A DNA stretch of 64,000 nucleotides, from positions 62,001-126,000 of the forward strand of contig CAVCWT010000002.1 of the NCBI GenBank assembly GCA_963605745.1. The letters are read 5' to 3'. The stretch is from CAG-791 sp963605745. Lineage in GTDB: Bacteria > Bacillota > Clostridia > Lachnospirales > Lachnospiraceae. Shown here in pieces: positions 42,845 through 50,928 of this stretch (within the stretch, counting starts at the first letter, position 1; the number at the start of each line of letters is the position of its first letter). The position numbers and the translations under genes were made by a program. The notes beneath the pieces were generated by a model. That model was given only the letters and a program-made list of their open reading frames with translations, had not been told where the DNA came from and did not search any database.

Positions 42845-44548
42845 CTATTCCGCAGAGATGATGTAATAATAAACCGGCTGTCCGCCTGCCTGAACCTCGA
42901 TCTCGACATTCGGATAAGCCTCTGCCACCTTGTCTCTTAATGCAGCAGCTGCTTCCTCGGTCTCATCTGCGCCGTAATAGATGCTGACAATCTCCGTCGT
43001 ACCTTCAACCATCTTGGAAAGTGCCTCGATGACCTGTGCATCCTTGTCGGCACCAACCGCCAGAATACCGGAATCTCCGATCACCATGATGTTGCCCTCA
43101 TGGATCTCCACGTCGTCAATGACAGTATCACGAACCGCATAGGTCACCTCAGCACTTCTGACCTTGCTGATCTCCTCTGTCATCGTCTTTTCATTCAGTT
43201 CTGCATCCTGATCCGGAATAAAGTTGATGGCAGCCGTAATGCCCTGCGGCACTGTCTTGGTCGGAATCACAATCACTTTCTTGCCTTCACAGATTGCAGA
43301 GGCCTGGTTGGAGGCCAGAATGATGTTCTTGTTGTTCGGCAGAACGAATACCGTGTCGGCATCCACCTGATCCACCGCGTTCAGAATATCCTCTGTGCTG
43401 GGATTCATCGTCTGTCCGCCGGAAATCACATAATCTACGCCCAGTCCGCGGAAGATCTCCGCAAGGCCCTCACCGGCGCAGACAGCAATGATGCCCATAT
43501 CCTTATGAACCTTCTCCGTCTCTGCAAGTGCTGCATAAGGATCTGAAGGAGCCGCTGCCTTTTCAGACTCCCCTGTCTCCTTGAGCATCTCACCCTTTAG
43601 CTCGGTGTAGGTTTCCTTCATGCGAAGGTTCACAACAGAGATCTCCTTCAGCTCGCCATACATAAGAGCCTTCTGCAGAACGAGTCCGGGATCGTTAGTA
43701 TGGAGCTGTACCTTCATGGACTTCTCATCGCGGAACACAACAATATCATCCGCAATAGACTTCATATATGCCGTAACATCCCTGTCAATCTTGTCATTGT
43801 AGGGCTTTGTAAAGACCTCTGCAAAGGTAACGACATAGCCATATTTAAGCTCCGGCATCTCCTCTGCCGCATTCGTTTCCTTGCTCTCTTCCTGCTCTGC
43901 ATGGAAGAGTTCTTCCTCCAGGAACTCTTTTCCCTGATATCCTTCGTAGGCACCCTTGAGGAGCTGCACCAGTCCCTGTCCGCCGGAATCCACTACTCCT
44001 GCCTGTTTCAGTACGGGCAGCATGTCCGGAGTCTTGGCCAGAACCTCTTCTGCATATGCCACAACCGCAGGAATGAACTCATCAAAATCCGTCACGCCTG
44101 CATCCGCCAGCTCACGAGCCTTCTCAGCTGCGCCTTTTGCTACCGTCAGAATGGTTCCTTCCTTCGGCTTCATGACAGCCTTGTAGGCCGTCTCCACTGC
44201 CTTGTCAAAGCCATCCGCGCACAGCGCAACATCCAGCTCCGCATTATCGCGAACGATCTTGCAGAAGCCGCGCAGCAGCTGTGACAGAATAACACCCGAG
44301 TTACCTCTGGCTCCCCGCAATGATCCCGAAGAGATGGCCTTGCAGACCTTCTTCATATCATCCGCTTCCTCAACAGCCAGCACCTCGCGAACTGCAGACA
44401 CCACGGTCATTCCCATGTTGGTGCCGGTATCTCCATCCGGGACCGGGAACACGTTCAGCTCGTTGATCCATTCCTTGTTGGATTCCAGATTCTGGGCTCC
44501 GCAAAGGAACATGTTCCTCAGGAGCTGTACATCAATTGTATTACTCAC
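42845..44548 (-). CDS. DAK2-domain protein, FakA-like fatty acid kinase
   Basis: 567 residues. The N-terminal DAK2/DhaL kinase domain carries NVFPVPDGDTGTNMGMT and RGARGNSGVILSQLLRG. A middle part follows, and the C-terminal half holds a second domain of the FakA/YloV type. FakA phosphorylates fatty acids bound by FakB for lipid synthesis. The start is GTG at 44548, 10 nt after GGAGG. It lies 17 nt after the asp23-family gene, the usual Firmicute pair (yloU-yloV). Kinase function is by family analogy. Confidence 0.9.
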   Translation of the reverse strand: MSNTIDVQLLRNMFLCGAQNLESNKEWINELNVFPVPDGDTGTNMGMTVVSAVREVLAVEEADDMKKVCKAISSGSLRGARGNSGVILSQLLRGFCKIVRDNAELDVALCADGFDKAVETAYKAVMKPKEGTILTVAKGAAEKARELADAGVTDFDEFIPAVVAYAEEVLAKTPDMLPVLKQAGVVDSGGQGLVQLLKGAYEGYQGKEFLEEELFHAEQEESKETNAAEEMPELKYGYVVTFAEVFTKPYNDKIDRDVTAYMKSIADDIVVFRDEKSMKVQLHTNDPGLVLQKALMYGELKEISVVNLRMKETYTELKGEMLKETGESEKAAAPSDPYAALAETEKVHKDMGIIAVCAGEGLAEIFRGLGVDYVISGGQTMNPSTEDILNAVDQVDADTVFVLPNNKNIILASNQASAICEGKKVIVIPTKTVPQGITAAINFIPDQDAELNEKTMTEEISKVRSAEVTYAVRDTVIDDVEIHEGNIMVIGDSGILAVGADKDAQVIEALSKMVEGTTEIVSIYYGADETEEAAAALRDKVAEAYPNVEIEVQAGGQPVYYYIISAE

Positions 44549-44565
44549 GTTCAGCGGTCCTCCAA

Positions 44566-44928
44566 TCAGTCAATGACCTTGACGCCCTCAACAAAGACGT
44601 TTATTTTCTCAATTTCCAGTCCGGTAAACTCCTCCACCTTATAACGAACACTGTCAATCAGGTTGTCCGCAACCGTAGAGATATTCACTCCATAGGAAAC
44701 AATGACATGAAAATCAATGATCAGCTTGCCTTCCGATGTCAAGGACACACTGATCCCTCTTGTCATACTCTCAACTTTCAGCAATCGGAATACGCCGTCG
44801 CGTACATTCACGCCTGCCATTCCCACGATGCCAAAACACTCCATGGCAACGCTGCCCGCATACTGTGCGATCACCTCATTGTCGATGGCGATATTCCCCA
44901 TATGAGTATTCATAGAAGAAGACTTCAT
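44566..44928 (-). CDS. Asp23/Gls24 family protein (YloU-like)
   Basis: 120 residues. The body has MGNIAIDNEVIAQYAGSVAMECFGIVGMAG, then ISVSLTSEGKLIIDFHVIVSYGVNISTVADNLIDSVRYKVEEFTGLEIEKINVFVEGV, the Asp23 signature. Members are cytosolic or membrane-associated, and linked to alkaline or envelope stress. AAAGGAG lies 9 nt before the ATG. It is the first gene of the operon with the DAK2 protein. Confidence 0.93.
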   Translation of the reverse strand: MKSSSMNTHMGNIAIDNEVIAQYAGSVAMECFGIVGMAGVNVRDGVFRLLKVESMTRGISVSLTSEGKLIIDFHVIVSYGVNISTVADNLIDSVRYKVEEFTGLEIEKINVFVEGVKVID

Positions 44929-45012
44929 ATTTCCAGGCTCCTTTCCTGTTCATTCATGCCGATCAGCAAATGTCTGTCCTCTGTCAGACATCTGCAGGTC
45001 ACAATTACATTT

Positions 45013-45041
45013 ATTATACAAGACACAGCACCTGCTCGCAA
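45013..45041 (-). promoter_or_regulatory. Sigma-A promoter of the asp23-DAK2 operon
   Basis: TTGCGA, 17 nt, perfect TATAAT on the minus strand, about 85 nt before the Asp23 start. Confidence 0.7.
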
Positions 45042-45073
45042 GGAACAACCCTTCAGACCTTGCCGCAGCTTGT

Positions 45074-45147
45074 CGGTTTATCCGGATCTCGAATTTGCTT
45101 TGCAAATCGTAACTATTTAGTACCCGCATCTCGATTCGGCTAAACGG
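45074..45147 (-). repeat. Fold-back repeat overlapping the MATE gene stop
   Basis: CCGTTTAGCCG at the 5' end and CGGATAAACCG at the 3' end (minus strand) are inverted. The centre has GATTTGC/GCAAATTC with a small loop. The TAG of GTTTAG is the stop codon of the MATE gene. The ends resemble the GTTTAGC termini of other elements here. Confidence 0.55.
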
Positions 45148-46570
45148 ATACAAGGTTTTGCTTCCAGATCCCGCTGCGGACCATAAAGTATCCAACAAAT
45201 ACCTTGATCAGTTCCGAATAAGTGACAATCACCATGACGAGGTGAATATCCATCGCTGTGTAATGCGTTAATACGAAAGCCAGCGGAATCATGATAAACC
45301 AGGTGTAGATTGCATCAAACAGAAAAGTGATCAGCGTTTTCCCGCCGCTTCGCAAAATAAAATAACAGGAATTCGTATAGGACCAGATCGGCATGGCCGG
45401 GATCTGCACCAGAAGGTAGAACGTTGCCATTCTGCGAATTTCTGTCTCTGTGTTATAGATTTCAGGAAACCAGAAGGATAACGGCAGCATCAGAAGTGCC
45501 GTGATCACCGTCAGTCCCAGGCTGAATACCGTCATTTTGCGTGCAGAGTCAACTGCCTCCTTTTGGTTATCCGCTCCCAGGAAGGTTCCCACAATGATGC
45601 CGGTGCAGCCGCCCATCTGTACAAAGACAACATTGAACAGGTTAACCAGAACGCTTGCAATGTTCCTTGCTGCCACAACATCAATTCCGCGCACCGAATA
45701 GGACTGTGCCACAACCGACATTCCAAGGGACCACAGGAACTCATTGATAAGGAGCGGAACCCCCTTCACGAACATTCTCCCCGTCAGGTCCAGCGGAATT
45801 CGAAGACTTTGGTACGCTCCTCTCATGCATGGAATGCGATCCAGATGAGTGTGCGTCCAGACAATCATATACGCCGTCTCAATCACCTTGGCCGCAATGG
45901 TTGCAATGGCGGCACCGGCAACCCCAAGGCAAGGAAATCCGAATTTGCCGAAAATCAGGGCATAATCCAGCACGAGATTGACACCGACAGCCGCAAAGGA
46001 AGCGATCATCGGCACCCTTGTCTCTCCGCATTCACGGATGGTGCTGGCATAGGCCTGGCCAACGGCAAACGGTAGCAGACTGATCACCATGATCCGCAGA
46101 TATTCCTTCCCGTAGCCCAGCGTACTCGCAACCAATGCCGGATCATCGTCCGCACTCAGAAAAAGCGTAACCAGCTGATCGTCCAGTCCCAGAAACACTG
46201 CAGCAAAAATTACGGTCAGTCCGATTGTCAGATACAACCGGAAGCGATACGTATACCGTTGTCCTTTTGGATCCCCTTTTCCATAAAACTGCGTCCCGAA
46301 AATACTAGCTCCCGAAACGCCTCCGAAAACAGCCATATTAAACACAAAGATGAACTGATTGGCGATGGAAACGCCGCTCATCTGTGCAGTTCCGATCTGT
46401 CCCACCATAATGTTGTCCAGCATGCTGACAAAATTGGTGATCAGATTCTGCAGGATCATCGGAACAGCAATCAAAAGGGCCCGTTCATAAAAATGACGAT
46501 CTCCGATATATCTGTTCCGGATGGCTGTTATTTTGCCTGCGTCAGGCTGTGCCTCTCTTCTGCGCCCCAT
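45140..46570 (-). CDS. MATE family efflux transporter
   Basis: 476 residues, twelve predicted membrane helices. N-terminus IAVPMILQNLITNFVSMLDNIMVGQIGTAQMSGVSIANQ is the MATE signature, repeated in the second half (GTFLGADNQKEAVDSARKM). Such transporters export drugs or metabolites using Na+ or H+ gradients. AGGGGGA precedes the ATG. It lies between rpmB and the asp23 operon in the same direction. Its substrate is unknown. Confidence 0.92.
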   Translation of the reverse strand: MGRRREAQPDAGKITAIRNRYIGDRHFYERALLIAVPMILQNLITNFVSMLDNIMVGQIGTAQMSGVSIANQFIFVFNMAVFGGVSGASIFGTQFYGKGDPKGQRYTYRFRLYLTIGLTVIFAAVFLGLDDQLVTLFLSADDDPALVASTLGYGKEYLRIMVISLLPFAVGQAYASTIRECGETRVPMIASFAAVGVNLVLDYALIFGKFGFPCLGVAGAAIATIAAKVIETAYMIVWTHTHLDRIPCMRGAYQSLRIPLDLTGRMFVKGVPLLINEFLWSLGMSVVAQSYSVRGIDVVAARNIASVLVNLFNVVFVQMGGCTGIIVGTFLGADNQKEAVDSARKMTVFSLGLTVITALLMLPLSFWFPEIYNTETEIRRMATFYLLVQIPAMPIWSYTNSCYFILRSGGKTLITFLFDAIYTWFIMIPLAFVLTHYTAMDIHLVMVIVTYSELIKVFVGYFMVRSGIWKQNLVSV

Positions 46571-46680
46571 TGCGCGATCCCCCTTATTCGAAATTCATCT
46601 TATGCATCCATGGCATCCATTTGGCAGCGCATCCATTCCGGCAGTGCCTTGGTCCGCTGCCGCGGATGTCATAATAGCAG

Positions 46681-46714
46681 AAAAAAACTCTGCCCAGAAA
46701 AATCCGGACAGAGT
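46681..46714 (-). terminator. Intrinsic terminator of rpmB
   Basis: ACTCTGTCC and GGGCAGAGT form a stem with a 10-nt loop, followed by a run of T on the minus strand. It is 30 nt after the rpmB stop. Confidence 0.88.
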
Positions 46715-46744
46715 GTTCACATCAAAGATATATTGATCTGAGGC

Positions 46745-46930
46745 TTATGCGTGCTCAACTTTACCAGCACGAAGGCACTTTGTGCAGACGTTCATTCTCT
46801 TAACGCCGCCGACAGCCTTAACCTTGACCTTCTGGACATTGGAATTCCAGATTCTGTTGGATCTTCTATGTGAATGGCTGACATTGTTTCCGAAATGTGC
46901 ACCTTTGCCACAAACTTCACATTTTGCCAT
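46745..46930 (-). CDS. rpmB: 50S ribosomal protein L28
   Basis: 61 residues, MAKCEVCGKGAHFGNNVSHS...RMNVCTKCLRAGKVEHA. It carries two CxxC pairs, typical of the zinc-binding L28 form. GAGGAGG stands before the ATG and it has its own promoter and terminator. It is part of the large ribosomal subunit. Confidence 0.97.
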   Translation of the reverse strand: MAKCEVCGKGAHFGNNVSHSHRRSNRIWNSNVQKVKVKAVGGVKRMNVCTKCLRAGKVEHA

Positions 46931-46974
46931 GATAACACCTCCTCACATTTCAAAATTCAGGCGACAACGATAGT

Positions 46975-47003
46975 ATGTTATCAAAGACGCCACTCAAATG
47001 CAA
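46975..47003 (-). promoter_or_regulatory. Sigma-A promoter of rpmB
   Basis: TTGCAT, 17 nt, TAACAT on the minus strand, about 45 nt before the start codon. Confidence 0.6.
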
Positions 47004-47045
47004 GAACTTTTTATGGGAACTCCGGCACAAAATTCGTCGTGTTTT

Positions 47046-50000
47046 TCAAGATTTTCTGTATAAGAAGATGACCACAAAACTCACGCCGCCGGCCGCTGCG
47101 ACAAGGAGCACAAGCCACCATAGGAACCGGTTGCTGTTGTTTTCTTCTAAAGCAGCCGCAGCTGTTCCGTCCTCTCTTGCCGCTTCGGCATCATCCTCCT
47201 GCACCGCTTCGCTCTGTGCATTACCATTGGCATCCCAGGTCTTTTCCGCCGCCTTTCTTTCCGAATCCGAATCTTCCACCGTTTCCCAGACAGAGCTTAT
47301 TTTCCCGGAATTCTCGGCACTCTCGCTCCCGCCGCCGGTTGCTGCCTTTTTTCCAGAGGCTGCGATGCCTGTGCTCTTCGCAGGTTTTGGAGCTTGCGCA
47401 GTCCCATTGATGTCGCTAATCTTAGCTGTTTGATTGACAGTATGCACTATTGTGGTCACATTGGCAGTATCCTGCCCTTCTGTCTGTGCCTTCGATGGAG
47501 TCTTCGTCTGTCCGTCATGACCATTATTTTTGGGGATGCTTTCCCAGTAGCTGCCGGCCGAGCCGGTGCCGACAGAACAATCCTCCTTCGAACCGCCAAC
47601 AGCTGAACCGCTGTTAGAGGAACCACCATCCTCAGAACCACTTTCAGACGCGCCATTCCCTGTGGAGCTGCTTTCTGTAGAACCGCTGTCTGCGGAACTG
47701 CCCCCTGCAGAATCGTTTCCTGAGGAACTGCTTCCCGAGGGACCGCTGTCTGCGGAACTNNNNNNNNNNNNNNNNNNNNNNNNNNNNNNNNNNNNNNNNG
47801 GACCGCTGTCTGCGGAACTATCCGAAGAGCTGTCCTCGCTACCTGCATCATCCGGATCGTCCACATCACTTTCCGTTTTTTCGTGTACAATCCACCAATA
47901 GGGAGCTACCGCGCAGCCGCAGCTGTTCCCATCGTCCTTCCAGACTCTCACAACAGCATTCATGGTATCTTTTGACTTCGGCGCTTCCAGCTCGTAGACA
48001 ACGTAGCTTTTGCCATTCCAGTCGATCTTGTCGGTCGTTTTTTTCAGTCCCTCCCCGGCATATATGACACAGCCGTCCTCCGGTACCAGGATCACCTTAT
48101 CTCCCGCATGCAATCCGTTTTCTTCATCCGTAATGCTCGTATCGACGCACTCTCCCACCACGCCGTTGACGACCGGATGCAAGGAGACCTGCGCCTCGTC
48201 CAGCTCTTCCTTCACAGGAACAGAATGGATCACTCGAATGGTTGCCGTCCTTTTATTGTTCTCTTCATCCTCCGTCAGGGACAGGAGCTCCACTTCATGA
48301 CGATCTGCCGTAAAAACGGTTCCCCAGGAAAAGACCGCATCTTGATTGGCATCATTGACCATAATCTCGATCGTGCTGCCATAGGTATTCCCGGGTGCAA
48401 AGGTGTCGGTATCCTCCATGGCCGACCATTCTGCCTCTGCATCCTGCTCTGCAGCCCTTGTCTGAATCTCCCAACCGGTTACCTTGTAGGTATAACGCTG
48501 ATCCGCTTCTTGGAATGCCCCCTGCAGACACGTGCTGACTGACGATACTGTTATCTGGGATTCTTCTTTCTCATAATAGATCTTCCAGTTCTGCTCTGCC
48601 GGAATTCCATCCCACCGCCGAAAGATATTCCAGGTGTCATAGGTCAGCCTAAAGCTCGGGATTGTATACTGCCCGGCTGCGGCCGCATCTGTCCTCTGAA
48701 TCAGTGCATAGACACTGTTGCTGCTGTTCCCATTCGCATCCGCCACGTCGTATTGGCAGACAACCTGCAGCAAATAATAGTGATCCTCTTGCAGCCCGGA
48801 GGTGTCCATGATGTACGTGTAGATGCCATCCCGCTTTGGATCATAAATGTCGTCGACATCAAAGGCATCCCGGTCACTGGATGGACGAATGTCCTCAAAA
48901 ACAATCGTATTGCTCTGTTCTTCCACAGGGAAAATGACGTCTCCTTGTTCATCAAGCAGTTGCTCCGTAGCTGTATCAATATGAATTCCGGAAGGCAATT
49001 CTGCCTCTCCAAGGTCATAGACATACAGTGAGAGCCTGCAGCCTGCCACCGTATGTTTGTCCAGACCCTTGGTATCATATCGAATCTGTACCGGCAGCTG
49101 GCTGGAGGTCCTGGTAATACAATACTGATCGTTTTCCGGATCGGTATTCATGAACTGCACCGGCTTTTGCAGGGAAAGCGCTTCCGGATCCGGCGAGTCC
49201 TTCTCATCAGAGGTGCTGGTATAGAACTTCATCAGCCGATACGTTCCGGCCGCATCCGCACCATTCGTCTTGTCAGAAACGCGAATTCCAAAGGGGCCTC
49301 CTTTGTTCTCACTGCTCTCGCTCGCAAATGGCTCCCATGGCATGGAAAAGCACAGATCCTGTTCCTCCCCGATTCCGGCTGCAATCTCCCAGGTCGTATC
49401 CATTCCTGTATATTTGTCAGCTTCAAGGAAATCCCCCTTTGGCGTTACCCCCTGCTGCCCTGTTGTCAATGCATAGCTATAGACACTGTCCGTATAGAAA
49501 TCAATTCCCAATTGGAGCGCATGATCCGTCAGATTCCGAACACTGACCGTCATCGTCATCACGGCATCCTTCGTTACCGATGCATTCCCTTCCTCCTTAA
49601 GAGAACAGGTAAAGGAAGCCGGTACCCCGGCGCTGTCGCTGTAGGTAAAGAGCACATCACTGCAGTTGGACGGATAGATGGTCTGTGTCGATGAAATCTG
49701 GTTCGTTTCCTTTACATACTCCTCCAGCTCCTGCATGGTGATCTTTCCATCTCCTGCATAGCCGTCCCGTCTTGCATTTTCATCTCCACAAGAGGTGTCC
49801 GCTGCAAAAACACGATAGGCCGGATCGTTGCGATCATACCCCAGCGCATGTCCCAAAGAGGCCACATCCTGTCCGCCAATGCCAGCTTGCTGCAAGGAGG
49901 TTTCTATGTCACTTGCTGCCGTGATAAAGTAATATTTTGGCTGCCCGGCAGCAACGGCTCCTCCTTCCTCCTCGTTGGAAGCCGCCTGAATTCCTGCCTC

Positions 50001-50642
50001 CGAATAAAATTCCTGCAGAAACGCTCTTTCAGAATCCTCCAGCAGCTGCAGCGGATCATTTGCCGAATCATTCGCCTGATCCAGCTCATCCAGATCATCC
50101 AGCTCATCCATTTCCGAAGCCGGCATGATCATCCCGCCGGAATAGCAGGCCGAGATCACCACCAGTACCTTTCCATGAAGCGCATCAAGATGCGTTCGCA
50201 GCTCCTCTGCCGAAATGTTGTTCTTTTTTCCGCAGGCCAGATAGCTGGTGCCGTCTTTCTCGGCGCCGCCATGGCCGGAATAGAAAAATACCGTGAGTGA
50301 ATTCTCATCCGTCCTGATTGCTGCTCTATCAATCGCCTCCCATATGCTGGATTTATAATCGGTATCACTTTTCTCCGAAACATCGATGGAAACGATGCTG
50401 CCTGAATCGTTCTCATCAAACTGATCGGTTCCCTGCAGTGTTCGTTCCATTGCCTTTGCATCATCTGCTGGTTCTGTACCCAGGTCGGATTCGGACAGAT
50501 AGACCAGAATTGCCTGTCCGGACATCGTCACTTCGTCCGCATAGACCCTCAGATTACTCCGCATCGCAAATACAGCAGTCATGCTCATCCCCAGGCTCAG
50601 CGCACACGCTGCAGCCCGCTTCCACAGACGTTTTCTGTTCAT
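47046..50642 (-). CDS. Large secreted caspase-like (clan CD) cysteine peptidase
   Basis: About 1198 residues, counting the X run. The N-terminus MNRKRLWKRAAACALSLGMSMTAVF is a signal peptide. The caspase-like domain has the His in TVFFYSGHGG (about 124) and the Cys in VLVVISACYSGGM (about 166), the dyad of clan CD (caspases, gingipain, legumain, clostripain). An EF-hand-like loop (RRDGYAGDGKITMQELEEYV) follows. Then come domains with no recognised family, a Ser/Gly/Asp repeat region and a C-terminal membrane helix (FLWWLVLLVAAAGGVSFVVIFL) with RKS. No LPXTG motif is seen. The frame starts at 50693, but GGGAG 7 nt before ATG at 50642 fixes the start. Substrate is unknown. Confidence 0.8.
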   Translation of the reverse strand: MNRKRLWKRAAACALSLGMSMTAVFAMRSNLRVYADEVTMSGQAILVYLSESDLGTEPADDAKAMERTLQGTDQFDENDSGSIVSIDVSEKSDTDYKSSIWEAIDRAAIRTDENSLTVFFYSGHGGAEKDGTSYLACGKKNNISAEELRTHLDALHGKVLVVISACYSGGMIMPASEMDELDDLDELDQANDSANDPLQLLEDSERAFLQEFYSEAGIQAASNEEEGGAVAAGQPKYYFITAASDIETSLQQAGIGGQDVASLGHALGYDRNDPAYRVFAADTSCGDENARRDGYAGDGKITMQELEEYVKETNQISSTQTIYPSNCSDVLFTYSDSAGVPASFTCSLKEEGNASVTKDAVMTMTVSVRNLTDHALQLGIDFYTDSVYSYALTTGQQGVTPKGDFLEADKYTGMDTTWEIAAGIGEEQDLCFSMPWEPFASESSENKGGPFGIRVSDKTNGADAAGTYRLMKFYTSTSDEKDSPDPEALSLQKPVQFMNTDPENDQYCITRTSSQLPVQIRYDTKGLDKHTVAGCRLSLYVYDLGEAELPSGIHIDTATEQLLDEQGDVIFPVEEQSNTIVFEDIRPSSDRDAFDVDDIYDPKRDGIYTYIMDTSGLQEDHYYLLQVVCQYDVADANGNSSNSVYALIQRTDAAAAGQYTIPSFRLTYDTWNIFRRWDGIPAEQNWKIYYEKEESQITVSSVSTCLQGAFQEADQRYTYKVTGWEIQTRAAEQDAEAEWSAMEDTDTFAPGNTYGSTIEIMVNDANQDAVFSWGTVFTADRHEVELLSLTEDEENNKRTATIRVIHSVPVKEELDEAQVSLHPVVNGVVGECVDTSITDEENGLHAGDKVILVPEDGCVIYAGEGLKKTTDKIDWNGKSYVVYELEAPKSKDTMNAVVRVWKDDGNSCGCAVAPYWWIVHEKTESDVDDPDDAGSEDSSSDSSADSGXXXXXXXXXXXXXXSSADSGPSGSSSSGNDSAGGSSADSGSTESSSTGNGASESGSEDGGSSNSGSAVGGSKEDCSVGTGSAGSYWESIPKNNGHDGQTKTPSKAQTEGQDTANVTTIVHTVNQTAKISDINGTAQAPKPAKSTGIAASGKKAATGGGSESAENSGKISSVWETVEDSDSERKAAEKTWDANGNAQSEAVQEDDAEAAREDGTAAAALEENNSNRFLWWLVLLVAAAGGVSFVVIFLYRKS
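47740..47819. repeat. Gap in the Ser-rich repeat of the caspase-like gene
   Basis: GGACCGCTGTCTGCGGAACT is exact at 47740-47759 and at 47800-47819 on either side of 40 N. The two copies are 60 nt apart, so the frame is kept. The true copy number of the Ser/Gly/Asp repeat is unknown. Confidence 0.85.
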
Positions 50643-50691
50643 CGATTCTCTCCCCACCGGAATATGCCTGAAGCGTTTTCGTAATTTACCC

Positions 50692-50740
50692 AAAGAAAAG
50701 CCCGGAACGGAATCCTTTCAATCGGATCCGACTCCGGGCT
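50692..50740 (-). terminator. Intrinsic terminator upstream of the caspase-like gene
   Basis: AGCCCGGA pairs with TCCGGGCT, with GGATCC/GGATTCC in the stem, followed by TTTTCTTTGG on the minus strand. It closes the CBS-pyrophosphatase transcription unit 190 nt past its stop, and separates it from the caspase-like gene. Confidence 0.7.
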
Positions 50741-50770
50741 CCTTGCTGCTCCACATCGAGATTTTCCGAA

Positions 50771-50895
50771 TGCAAGGAGAAAGCCGCGCAGGCGGTTTCC
50801 CCTGCAGCACGGAGTGAGCGAAGCCACTCCAAGGTAGGAGAAAATGCAAGGAGAAATCTGCGCATGCATTTTCGAGTACCAAAATCGACATGGGT
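50771..50895 (-). repeat. Multi-hairpin repeat 3' of the CBS-pyrophosphatase gene
   Basis: The sequence TGCAAGGAGAAAGCCGC and the GAGTGAGCGAAGCCACTCCAA segment, ending TTTTCGAGTA, match 2085-2179 closely. GTTTAGCACC at its 5' end (minus strand) links it to the fold-back family at 12594 and 61434. It is 33 nt after the stop codon. Confidence 0.75.
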
Positions 50896-50928
50896 GCTAA
50901 ACGGTTACCAATGTTACTAATCGCGTGC

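Noticed and set aside
47046..47300. LPXTG sorting signal in the caspase-like protein
   Set aside because: The C-terminus has a membrane helix and a short basic tail, but no LPXTG-type motif is present.
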